The notes beneath the pieces are model-generated. The model did no database searches, was not told where the DNA came from, and saw only the letters and a program-made list of their open reading frames with translations. A stretch of DNA of 27,399 bases from the IMG/VR virus record IMGVR_UViG_3300020471_000082, positions 1-27,399 of that record; one strand, 5' to 3'. The stretch comes from a virus. This document shows positions 6,420-15,665 of the stretch, piece by piece. How positions within the stretch are numbered: position 1 is the stretch's first letter; the number at the start of each line of letters is the position of its first letter. The translations under genes and the position numbers were made by a program.

Positions 6420-8611
6420 TGGCGAGAACATTAAAGACCGTAATAACTAATTTTTCTTCAGGTGAATTAAATCCATTATTAGCACAAAGAACAGATGTTC
6501 CATCTTATTTTTCAGGAGCTAAAAGCTGTAAAAATTTTGCTTTATTAGCTGAAGGTGGAATTATGCGAAGACCAGGAACAAGTTTTTTAACATCACTTCC
6601 TGCTGAATCTAGAATTATTCCATTTATATTTTCTGATGATGAAGTAGCTGTTATTGTATTATCTAATAATAGAATGGATGTATATAATACAAGTGGTGTA
6701 GCTCTTACTGCAAATTATACAACAAATGCTAATTGGACAACAGCTCAATTATTTGAATTAAATTTTGCTCAATTTGGAGATACTATTTATGTTACACATA
6801 GAAATAATGCAGTAAGAAAAATATTTAGAGCATCAGCAACTTCATTTACAATTAGTACTTTTGATTTTGCAACTCATTCTTCTGGTTTTCCTATATATGA
6901 ACCATATTATAAATACGAAGTATCTAGTACAACTATATCTACTAGTGGTACTACTGGTTCAGTAACAGTTACAGCTTCTGCAAATACTTTTTCTAACTCT
7001 TGGGTAGGATTAAGAATTAGAAAAAATAAAAAGACTATGACTATTACTGGTTATACTAGTGCAACACAAGTTACAGCAACAGTAAATGAAACATTAACTA
7101 ATACTACTGCAACAGCAGATTGGGATGAACAAGCTATGTCAGATTTAAGAGGTTATCCTCAAGCTGTTACTTTCCATAATAATAGATTATGGTTTGGAGG
7201 TTTGTTTTCTAGACCTGCATCTATACAAGCATCTAAAATTTCTGAATATACAAATTTTGATGTAGATGTTGGAGGAGCTTCAGATGCTATTGATATTGAT
7301 ATATCTGGAGATCAAGTTAATGAAGTAAGACACATTATTACTGGTAAAGACTTACAAGTTTTTACAGATGGAGGAGAATATTATATTCCAAGAGCAAATG
7401 ATAATACTATAACACCAGCAAATGTTGCTGTTAAAAGACAAACACCTTATGGAATATCTAGAACAGCTCCTCAGATGTTTGACCAAGCAACAGGTTTTGT
7501 TCAAAAAAATGGTAAAGCTATAAGAGAATTTATTTATTCAGATATTGAAGATGGTTATAAATCTACAACAGTATCTATACTTGCTCAACATTTAATTGAT
7601 AGCCCAAAAGAAATAGCAGTTATGAAAGGTAATTTAACAAGACCTGAACAATATGCTTTCTTTTTAAATAATGGTTCTACACACGCAGGTAAACTTTCAG
7701 TTTTTCATTCTGTAAGAGATGAAAAAATAGCAGGATGGACTCAATGGTTTACAAGAGCAAGTGATACATTTCAATCAGTATCAGCTTTAAATGATAATTT
7801 AATAGTTATAGCTAAAAGATCTCTTAATGGTGTTACCACATATACATTAGAAAAATTTGCAGATGATGATAGTACTACATTAGATTGCCAAACTACTTCA
7901 ACTTTAAACCAACGAGGAACACCTCTTATTGATGGAGCAGGTCAATCAGGAACAGTAGTAGTAATAGATGGATTAACTTCAGCACCTAAAGTAAATGAAT
8001 CATTTACAATAGCTGGTAATGCAACTGAATATACTATTCAATCATTAGTTAATAATGGTAGTGGAGAATATTCGTTAACACTTGATAAAACTTTAGCAGC
8101 AACTCCAGCAGATGATGCTGTAGTAACTTTTACTAAAGGATTTTTACATACAGTAAATGGTATATATACAAATGAATCTGTTAATGTTATTGATGGTAAT
8201 AGTTCTGTTGGCTCATTTACAGTATCAGGATCTGATACAATAACATTAGTTAATGCACCAAAAGCTACTGGTTTAAAAATAGGATTCAATTATTCTACTG
8301 AAGTAGAAACAATGCCAATTGACAAAGAATTACCTGAAGGCCCATTAACAGGTCTTCCAAGAAGAATCTCAAGAGCCATCGTGGATCTTAACTCTACTCT
8401 AGATATGAATATTAAAGCAGCAGACAGCACCTCTAAAGCTCTAGTTATTCAACAAGTTAGTTTCCAAGGTGGTTCTGACCTCGTTCCTGTAACATCTAAA
8501 AAAGAATTTTATTTTTTAGGTTATGATAAAAGTCCAACAATAACTATTTCTCAAGATGATCCTTTACCAATTAAAATCTTGGGAATGAATGTGGAGGTAG
8601 TTTTTGCATGA
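6419..8611 (+). CDS. Tail tubular protein B / nozzle (T7 gp12-like)
   Basis: 730 residues against 794 for T7 gp12, the hexameric nozzle through which DNA leaves. The N-terminus shows the family hallmark: NFSSGELNPLLAQRTDVPSY, then SCKNFALLAEGGIMRRPGT. Further motifs typical of the family include LRGYPQAVTFHNNRLWFGG and the DQATGFVQKNGKAIREF segment. The middle (about residues 160-240 and 490-590) is Thr/Ser-rich beta sequence. The C-terminus overlaps the next ATG by 4 nt (ATGA). Identification is firm from motifs and gene order. Confidence 0.93.
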   Translation: MARTLKTVITNFSSGELNPLLAQRTDVPSYFSGAKSCKNFALLAEGGIMRRPGTSFLTSLPAESRIIPFIFSDDEVAVIVLSNNRMDVYNTSGVALTANYTTNANWTTAQLFELNFAQFGDTIYVTHRNNAVRKIFRASATSFTISTFDFATHSSGFPIYEPYYKYEVSSTTISTSGTTGSVTVTASANTFSNSWVGLRIRKNKKTMTITGYTSATQVTATVNETLTNTTATADWDEQAMSDLRGYPQAVTFHNNRLWFGGLFSRPASIQASKISEYTNFDVDVGGASDAIDIDISGDQVNEVRHIITGKDLQVFTDGGEYYIPRANDNTITPANVAVKRQTPYGISRTAPQMFDQATGFVQKNGKAIREFIYSDIEDGYKSTTVSILAQHLIDSPKEIAVMKGNLTRPEQYAFFLNNGSTHAGKLSVFHSVRDEKIAGWTQWFTRASDTFQSVSALNDNLIVIAKRSLNGVTTYTLEKFADDDSTTLDCQTTSTLNQRGTPLIDGAGQSGTVVVIDGLTSAPKVNESFTIAGNATEYTIQSLVNNGSGEYSLTLDKTLAATPADDAVVTFTKGFLHTVNGIYTNESVNVIDGNSSVGSFTVSGSDTITLVNAPKATGLKIGFNYSTEVETMPIDKELPEGPLTGLPRRISRAIVDLNSTLDMNIKAADSTSKALVIQQVSFQGGSDLVPVTSKKEFYFLGYDKSPTITISQDDPLPIKILGMNVEVVFA

Positions 8612-9129
8612 GTGCTGATCCAGTAACAATGATGATTATATCTAGTGCTGTACAAATAGGTGGAGCATATAGAGATATTCAAGATTCTAAAATTCAAAGT
8701 GAAATAGAACAAGAACAATATGAATTAAAAATTAAAGCAGCTAACCTTGATGGTTTAACTAAAGAAAATGATAGATTAACAGAAGCTGAAGAAACTAAAA
8801 AAAATAATTTAGCTATTTTAAGTGGTTCAAACATAGATGATAATAGTGTTTCTTTTTTAAATATTCAAAAAGAAGTAGATAAAAAAGCACAGAAAGATAT
8901 AACTACTATTAGATTAAATGTTGGTGCTGCAGTTAGTGATTATTCGTTAGAAGCAGCTAAAGCTAAAAATGTTAGAAAAAACGAACAATTTGGTGGTTGG
9001 GTATCTATTGTAAATTCAGGTATTGAAACTAAAGCTAAAATAGACAAGTATAAAAAACCTAATACAACTAAAAGATATACTGGTTATGGAAAAACTGGTT
9101 ATGGAAGGAATCCAGATGTTTGGAAATAG
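8608..9129 (+). CDS. Internal virion protein (T7 gp14-like)
   Basis: 173 residues (T7 gp14 is 196). Gene order directly after tube B and before two giant genes makes this the small ejectosome protein that inserts into the outer membrane. The N-terminus (DPVTMMIISSAVQIGGAY) is hydrophobic, then comes a long charged helix (residues 25-75) rich in Gln/Glu/Lys. The middle carries SGSNIDDNSVSFLNIQKEVDKKAQKDI, similar in style to small gp14 homologues with a conserved G-S-x-x-x-D-x-x-S motif. The C-terminus has a repeated TGYGK/TGYGR tail. The homology is remote and based mostly on layout. Confidence 0.8.
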   Translation: MSADPVTMMIISSAVQIGGAYRDIQDSKIQSEIEQEQYELKIKAANLDGLTKENDRLTEAEETKKNNLAILSGSNIDDNSVSFLNIQKEVDKKAQKDITTIRLNVGAAVSDYSLEAAKAKNVRKNEQFGGWVSIVNSGIETKAKIDKYKKPNTTKRYTGYGKTGYGRNPDVWK

Positions 9130-9165
9130 TTTAATAATAATTTTTTTTTGTGGAGTATATCAATA

Positions 9166-12100
9166 ATGGCATTAGATACAGGTAAAAAGAAAATTGCTTT
9201 AGAATTAAATAAGAGTCCTGTTACTCAGGTAAAATCAAAAAGCAAACTAGGTATTATTGCAGATGAAATGGAATCATCTCTACAAGCATTAGAACAAAAT
9301 GCTATAGCTATTGATCAAGCAGATTGGTATAATAGTTTTGTAGAAACTACTGAAACTGATTTTAGAAAATTTGCTGAAGAAAATAAAGGCAATCCTAATA
9401 ATATGACAGAAGTAGTTAATGCATATAGTGAGTCTATATTAGCTCAAGTACCTATTGCATACAAACAAACAGCTGTATCTATATTAGCTCATAAAAAAGC
9501 TAATGCTATTAATAAAGCATCTACTGATTATATTAATTTAAAAAATGATAAAGCTGCAGCAGGTAATGTTAAAAACTTTGATTATACTTCTGGAGAAATT
9601 AATGAAGGATTTGAAAACATTTTTAACAATGCAACAGATAGTTGGGAAACAAAAATTAATAAAATTAATCAAGAAGCAGTAAATAATTCTATACCTTTAT
9701 TAAACAATAATAGCCATGAAAGTCAAAATTTAGTTGATGGTTTTGTTATAAACCAGTCAACTCATAATAAATTGTTTTATCAAGGAATTAATGATTTTAC
9801 AGAAAATAGATTGTTAGCAATAATGCAATCTTTTGATAGTGAAGATCAAGCATTTAATTATTTGCAATCTTGGTTAAATGGAGAAGATGTATACCCTATG
9901 CCAGAAAGTAATAATGCTGTTATGACCGAATATAAAAAATATATTTCTGAACAAGGTACTAGAGATAAAATTTATGAAAGTGTATTTGGTAAATTTAATA
10001 ATATTCGTGGAAAAAGAATAGCTGATTTAAATGCAAGTAAAAATAATTTTTCTTTTGAAGCTGCAATTGAACCTGGTGGAGCTTTTCATTTTATGAATTT
10101 TATGGAAGGTAAAAATAGAAACTTTTCTTTACACATGTCAAAACATGCATCTTCTGTAAAAAATACAGATAAAAAGAAATTAATGAAACACTTTGCTAAA
10201 GTAACTAAACTTGCTGATAAAGCAGATGAAGCAAGAAGATTTAAATTTGTTACTGGTTTATCAAAAGAAGAAAAATATGAAATGCTAGATATGCTTTTAT
10301 ATTCTGAAGGTATACATGATGGTAGAGAAATACTTAAAGTAACTGATGCTAATTATGGAAAAATGAAAGCAATATATAAAGCACAAGGTCTTGTTCCTAA
10401 ACATTGGGCAGCTTTTATAAATTCTGAAACTGGAAATTTAGAAGACGAAGGTGTTATGAAAAATTTTAAAGAAAAATTAGATTTATATAATGATATTAAA
10501 AATGATTTTGTAGTTGGAAGTTTAGAAGCAGATCCTTTTTTAGTACATGTAGCAAATTCTGATTATACAACAGATATGGATTTAATAACTGCTGGTATGA
10601 AATGGGGTACTAGAGATATGAAAAAAATAACTGAATATGTAGATAATATTGCATTAGAAAATATGGATAAACTTAAATTTGAAATTAATGAAGCATTAGA
10701 TGGTAATCCAAATATAATAGATGATATATTTTTACCTTGGAGGGAAAGTGTATCTAGAGATAAATCATGGAGTACTTTTTTAGGAGATAATAAATATTCA
10801 GATCTATTATTTCCTGGATGGACATTTTGGGCAAGAAGTCCTGCAGAATTATTTGAAGATAATCCACAATTGCTAGAGGAGTTTACAGCAAAAGTTTTAG
10901 AAAATATTAAAATAAATGCTCCTAATGCTACATTTAATATGTTTCCAAAAGATAATGGGATTATAACTAATGCAGTATATAAATCATTAGATCAAATGTT
11001 AGCTGGAGGATGGGCACCAAGTAAATATACTAAAGCAGGAGATAATAAATATCATCTAATTAAAAATGGTATTGAAAGAGAATATGGCATAGATGGAACT
11101 GTTCTTAATGCAGATGGTATAGCTCATGTAGAAGCATGGTATGATTCATTACCTAAAGATCAAAAAGTAGGTCTATTAGGTATTAAAGAAAACGGAGATG
11201 AATGGACATTAAAAGAAATTACTAATGTAATAATGGACACAGATAGTAATATTATTTATCAACCAACTAATCAATTAGTTAAAAACAAAATGTCATATAG
11301 AATATCTATTATTAATCCTGATGGTAAAGTAATTAGAGTAACTCCTTCTGATGCTGTATGGGTTCCTGATGCTTTTGATCAAGAAATTAATCCTGATGCT
11401 CCTGCTAATGTAGGACAATTAGTAGAATGGTTAGCACAAGATAGAAAAAATTTTATAGACAAATGGTTAGGCCCAGCTAAACCTGATGATAATGGTTTAG
11501 AAACAGTAATTAAAAAAGCATCTCATGGTGTAGAAAAATTAAAAATTAGAATGGCAGATTGGTCATGGATGGTAGATTTTCCTTTTGCTGATGACATTCC
11601 TAATGAATGGAAGCCATTTAAAATGTTATTTAATATTGCACAAAATGTTCCTGATTTAAGTGAAGCTAAAAAAAATGTTGAATTACAAAGCATTAAAGAA
11701 AATGAAGTATTAAGTTATTCACAAAAAGTAAATAAAAATAATAAAATACCAAATAATTCTAAATTTGTAGAAGGTTTATTTGCTCCACATAAAATGCCAG
11801 TAAGAAATTACAATGAAGGTACAATGTTTATGCAATTTATTAATGATAATTGGCAAGACAAATCATTACCATTAACATTTAGAACTAACAATTATATGGC
11901 AGTTAAAAAGATTAAAGGTGGATGGAATGGTGCTTTAGATCTTAAAAACGAAGGTAATGAAGCTGCAGTGTTTGCTCATCCTGCTGATAGTATTAGAGCA
12001 GGTGTTATAACTATGATTAATATGTCAACTATTGTTAATAATAAATTAGTTAAAAAATATGGTGATACTCCAAGTTTAGAAGAAATATTATCTGCTTATG

Positions 12101-12342
12101 CAGAAGATAGTGCTTCTTATATTAAATCAGCAATAGAACAAGGTTTTGATGTAACAGAAGCTGTTAATTTTCAAGATGAAAATCAAATGCATAATATAAT
12201 TAAATTTATGATTAGACATGAAATGGGTAATGAAGCATTTGATAAATATTATCCTGAAGGTAATTTAATCTTAGATGTATATATTCAACAAGGTTACAAA
12301 AATGGGATTAATCATTTTGCTGGTAAAATGTTAAAATACTAA
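9166..12342 (+). CDS. Large internal virion protein (T7 gp15-like position)
   Basis: 1,058 residues if it starts at ATG 9166, served by GGAG 9152-9155; an in-frame TTG at 9148 would add six residues, but it lies before that RBS and is unlikely. The protein is hydrophilic and mostly helical, with no signal peptide, TM helix or recognisable enzyme motif. T7 gp15 (747 residues) holds the same place and forms the periplasmic part of the DNA-ejection tube. This one is about 300 residues longer. I see no E-x-x-S lytic transglycosylase signature. Translation is coupled to the next giant gene (TAATG). Assignment is by synteny and composition. Confidence 0.78.
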   Translation: MALDTGKKKIALELNKSPVTQVKSKSKLGIIADEMESSLQALEQNAIAIDQADWYNSFVETTETDFRKFAEENKGNPNNMTEVVNAYSESILAQVPIAYKQTAVSILAHKKANAINKASTDYINLKNDKAAAGNVKNFDYTSGEINEGFENIFNNATDSWETKINKINQEAVNNSIPLLNNNSHESQNLVDGFVINQSTHNKLFYQGINDFTENRLLAIMQSFDSEDQAFNYLQSWLNGEDVYPMPESNNAVMTEYKKYISEQGTRDKIYESVFGKFNNIRGKRIADLNASKNNFSFEAAIEPGGAFHFMNFMEGKNRNFSLHMSKHASSVKNTDKKKLMKHFAKVTKLADKADEARRFKFVTGLSKEEKYEMLDMLLYSEGIHDGREILKVTDANYGKMKAIYKAQGLVPKHWAAFINSETGNLEDEGVMKNFKEKLDLYNDIKNDFVVGSLEADPFLVHVANSDYTTDMDLITAGMKWGTRDMKKITEYVDNIALENMDKLKFEINEALDGNPNIIDDIFLPWRESVSRDKSWSTFLGDNKYSDLLFPGWTFWARSPAELFEDNPQLLEEFTAKVLENIKINAPNATFNMFPKDNGIITNAVYKSLDQMLAGGWAPSKYTKAGDNKYHLIKNGIEREYGIDGTVLNADGIAHVEAWYDSLPKDQKVGLLGIKENGDEWTLKEITNVIMDTDSNIIYQPTNQLVKNKMSYRISIINPDGKVIRVTPSDAVWVPDAFDQEINPDAPANVGQLVEWLAQDRKNFIDKWLGPAKPDDNGLETVIKKASHGVEKLKIRMADWSWMVDFPFADDIPNEWKPFKMLFNIAQNVPDLSEAKKNVELQSIKENEVLSYSQKVNKNNKIPNNSKFVEGLFAPHKMPVRNYNEGTMFMQFINDNWQDKSLPLTFRTNNYMAVKKIKGGWNGALDLKNEGNEAAVFAHPADSIRAGVITMINMSTIVNNKLVKKYGDTPSLEEILSAYAEDSASYIKSAIEQGFDVTEAVNFQDENQMHNIIKFMIRHEMGNEAFDKYYPEGNLILDVYIQQGYKNGINHFAGKMLKY

Positions 12343-15300
12343 TGGGAACTTTTTATACTCAACAAAAACCTATGGACTGGGAAACCAGAGAGAAAAGAGC
12401 TATGGAAGCTCAAAAAACTTTAAAGTTTCAACCTTTCAGAGATACATGGGATGGTATTTCTGATGAAAACCTTTTCGTTATGGGTGGAGAATATTTGTAT
12501 GATGAAATCATGGATAAAAAGAATTTTGTTGATGATGAAAATTATAATTACAAAACAGATCCTCAATTAATAGGTATGGAATCTATACAAGATAAATTTA
12601 TGTTTAGTAAAAGTGCTCAAGAAACTAAATGGTTATTAGATGAAATGAATCACAATGCTACTATTCAAAAAGAATCACCTTATTATTTTCTTGGTAGAAT
12701 AATAGGAGCTGTTACAGATCCTTCTACTTATGTAGCTTGGAAAGCTAAAGCAGCAAGATCATCTATTGCATTTGGCTCTATGCTTACAGCAGAAGAATTA
12801 ATAAAACAAAATATAGATCCTCATAGAGCAGATGATATTGTTCCATGGATAGCAGCAGGTGGTTATGTAATACCAATGGCATTAAATAAATTTACAAGTG
12901 ATATTCCAGCAAAAGTAGTAGATGATGTTGTTGAGTTAGATAAAACATATAACAAAACTGCTGTTCCTAAAATAACAACTAAATTAGATGAAACAGGTCA
13001 AACTAAAATATATGAAGATGGTATATTAGTTGATGCTAATAAAATAGATTCTCCACCAAGTAGTGTAGGTTCACAAGGTATTAAAAGTAATAATATAGCT
13101 AACACTCCTAAAAAAAGAATGGAAGGAGAAGAATTTGTTAAAACTCATTTAAAATGGTTTGGTGAAGATGGGCCATGGACTCCTGTATTTAGAGTAGTTA
13201 AATCATCATCTCTTACTGCTAAGAAAATGATGGGAGATATTTTAGATACTCCTTTATTAAAAATAAAAAATACTAAAGCACAAAATTGGACTGCTAGTAC
13301 AGGTTCTATAGAAACTAAAATGAAAATAATGAAAGTAGATGAGCTAGAAGCTCACATGGCAGTTAGAAATAAATATTTAGAATATATAGCTAGAGTACAA
13401 GGTGAAAATGCAAAACCTAAAACTCAAATAGGTTTACATTTACATAATAGAATGACTCCAAATTATTTAACTTTAAATGAATTTTCTCAAGAAGTAGCAA
13501 AAGCAAGAATATTAAAAAAACATGATGTACCTGAAGTTTATGAATCATCTCGTATTTATGGTGATAAAGTTTATGACAAACTCTGGAAAGAAATAGATGA
13601 GTTAGGTATTAGAGAAATGCCAGTAGTAAAAGAATTAAAACTATGGGAAGAAACATTAAAAAAAATGAGAATCAAACAAGAAAAGACAGTTGATTTTTAT
13701 GAACCATCTTCAAAAACTAGAGTACAATATACTATTAATGAAATTCAATCGAATATAGATGAATTAAAAAAATTACATGACAGAATTAAATCAGGTTCTA
13801 AAGTAGATAATTATATAAATAGAATTTATCTTAAAAATAATATTGATGCTAACAAAGCAGGATTTAGACAAATTATAATTGATAATAATAGAAGATTAGG
13901 CATTACAATGAATAAAAAAGCATTGGATGATTTAATCGAAGATTTGTCTAATTATTTTCCTTTTCAAAGATTTGAAAAAACACCTTGGAAAAAATGGCTT
14001 GAAGAATGGGAGGCATATGGAAAAGGTGGTGTTAAAGGTTTAGATGAATTTTTAGCACATAAAAGATTTATCTTTAATAAAGATAGATATGCTAGATCAT
14101 TAAGAGCGAGAACATTAAATTTAGATGCTAAAGCTCAAATAGAAATGATTGAGCAAGGTTTTATTATGGGAGATATATTCGGTCTTGCTAAAGCATATTC
14201 TAGACAAATGATACCAGATATACTTCTTACTAGAAAATTTGGAGATCCTAATGGTAAAGGATATAAATATATTTCAGAAGCTGAATCTATGACAGATGCA
14301 GGTTTACTATCTGTTGCTAATGAATATGCTTTAAAATTAGTTGGTAAAAAAGGTAAAGAAAGAATTGCTCTTATTAAAGAAAGAGATCAAGTTTTATCAG
14401 ATTTAGAAGCAGCAATAGAATTAGTTAGAGGTACTTTTGGATTACCTAAAGATCCTCATGCTTGGTATTCTACTGCAATGAGAACAATGAAACATTATAA
14501 TACACTAACTATGCTTACAGGATTTATGGCAGCAGCTCCAGATATAGCTCGTGTTGTTATGACTTCTGGAGTTAAAAGAGGATTTAGAACTCAATTTGAA
14601 TTATTAGGTAATTTTCTTGCAGATGGTAATTTATTTAAATTAGGAAAAGCAGAAGGTAGAGCAGCAGGAGAAGCATGGGATTTAATTACAGGACAAAGAG
14701 CAATGCTTATGGGTGATATAGGAGATATGTTTGGTGTTGCAAATAAAATAGAACGAGGAATGGGACAACTAGCTCATTTAAACTTTATGTATGTAAACAT
14801 GATGTCCAGATGGACAGAATTTGCAAAAGCATTAGCTTCGGTAACAATTGGTTCTAGAATACTTGAAGACTCTATTAAATGGTCTAAAGGAGGACAGTTA
14901 GCAGATAAATGGAAAACTGCTTTAGCTAGTTCAGGTATTGATCAACAAATGGCTAAAAGAATAGCTAAACAATTTGAAGAACATGGAACAAAAGCAAAAT
15001 ATAATTTTATGGCTAATACTGCTTCTTGGACAGATGATGGAGCAAGAGCAGCTTTTAGAGAAGCTCTAAATAAAGATATTAATATTGCAATTGTAACTCC
15101 AGGTTTAGGAGATACTCCTAAATGGATGAGTTATGAATTAGGTTCTGTTTTGGCTCAATTTAAAAAATTTGCAATGGGTGCACAACAAAGAATGTTAATG
15201 AGAGGTATGCAAGAAAAAGATGGAGATTTCTTATTTGGTGCAATGCTTTTATTAGGATCTGGTATGGTTATAGATGCTATCTATCACAAAACTAGATTTA

Positions 15301-15665
15301 ATAGAGATTATTCAAAATTATCATTAACACAAAAATTACTTAATGGATTTGATAGATCTGGATTAGGTGGAATTTATACAGATATAAATAAAGCTATAGA
15401 AACATTATCAAATAACAATATTGGAATTTCTCCTATGTTAGGAGAATCTAAACCATACGGATCATCAATGAGATGGAAAGCAGGAACAATAGGTGGAGCT
15501 ACTGGAGGACAGCTTTACAATATTGCTGACATTTTATTTGATGTATTTGGAAATAAATATAATCACCACACAGCAAAGAATGTGCGTAGATTGATACCAC
15601 TTCAGAATATATGGTATCTGGACTGGTTGTTTGACGACATACAAAAAGGACTAAGATTTAAATAA
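12342..15665 (+). CDS. Large internal virion protein (T7 gp16-like position)
   Basis: 1,107 residues (T7 gp16 is 1,318). It is the third ejectosome gene by position and probably forms the inner-membrane end of the ejection channel. Hydrophobic segments appear around residues 165-180 (DDIVPWIAAGGYVIPMAL), 715-735 (YNTLTMLTGFMAAAPDIARV) and 955-975 (DFLFGAMLLLGSGMVIDAIY). The C-terminal 400 residues, with LAQFKKFAMGAQQRMLMRG and an end rich in aromatic residues, resemble C-terminal regions of large podovirus internal proteins. I find no N-terminal lytic transglycosylase domain such as T7 gp16 carries. The stop overlaps the fibre start (TAATG). Function rests on synteny. Confidence 0.78.
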   Translation: MGTFYTQQKPMDWETREKRAMEAQKTLKFQPFRDTWDGISDENLFVMGGEYLYDEIMDKKNFVDDENYNYKTDPQLIGMESIQDKFMFSKSAQETKWLLDEMNHNATIQKESPYYFLGRIIGAVTDPSTYVAWKAKAARSSIAFGSMLTAEELIKQNIDPHRADDIVPWIAAGGYVIPMALNKFTSDIPAKVVDDVVELDKTYNKTAVPKITTKLDETGQTKIYEDGILVDANKIDSPPSSVGSQGIKSNNIANTPKKRMEGEEFVKTHLKWFGEDGPWTPVFRVVKSSSLTAKKMMGDILDTPLLKIKNTKAQNWTASTGSIETKMKIMKVDELEAHMAVRNKYLEYIARVQGENAKPKTQIGLHLHNRMTPNYLTLNEFSQEVAKARILKKHDVPEVYESSRIYGDKVYDKLWKEIDELGIREMPVVKELKLWEETLKKMRIKQEKTVDFYEPSSKTRVQYTINEIQSNIDELKKLHDRIKSGSKVDNYINRIYLKNNIDANKAGFRQIIIDNNRRLGITMNKKALDDLIEDLSNYFPFQRFEKTPWKKWLEEWEAYGKGGVKGLDEFLAHKRFIFNKDRYARSLRARTLNLDAKAQIEMIEQGFIMGDIFGLAKAYSRQMIPDILLTRKFGDPNGKGYKYISEAESMTDAGLLSVANEYALKLVGKKGKERIALIKERDQVLSDLEAAIELVRGTFGLPKDPHAWYSTAMRTMKHYNTLTMLTGFMAAAPDIARVVMTSGVKRGFRTQFELLGNFLADGNLFKLGKAEGRAAGEAWDLITGQRAMLMGDIGDMFGVANKIERGMGQLAHLNFMYVNMMSRWTEFAKALASVTIGSRILEDSIKWSKGGQLADKWKTALASSGIDQQMAKRIAKQFEEHGTKAKYNFMANTASWTDDGARAAFREALNKDINIAIVTPGLGDTPKWMSYELGSVLAQFKKFAMGAQQRMLMRGMQEKDGDFLFGAMLLLGSGMVIDAIYHKTRFNRDYSKLSLTQKLLNGFDRSGLGGIYTDINKAIETLSNNNIGISPMLGESKPYGSSMRWKAGTIGGATGGQLYNIADILFDVFGNKYNHHTAKNVRRLIPLQNIWYLDWLFDDIQKGLRFK
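15581..15589 (+). promoter_or_regulatory. Near match to the TGTGCGTTG motif (TGTGCGTAG)
   Basis: Matches the motif at 8 of 9 positions. It lies within the end of the ejectosome gene, 76 nt before the first fibre gene. Its reading frame relative to the host gene differs from the exact genic copies, so it does not encode Cys-Ala-Leu. It is weak on its own and is listed because its placement before a module repeats the pattern. Confidence 0.2.

Noticed and set aside
8038-8289. 83-codon minus-strand frame inside tail tube B
   Set aside because: Antisense shadow of a well-identified gene, with no RBS or coupling.
9130-9165. T-run between two internal virion genes as a terminator
   Set aside because: No G/C stem precedes the T-run.
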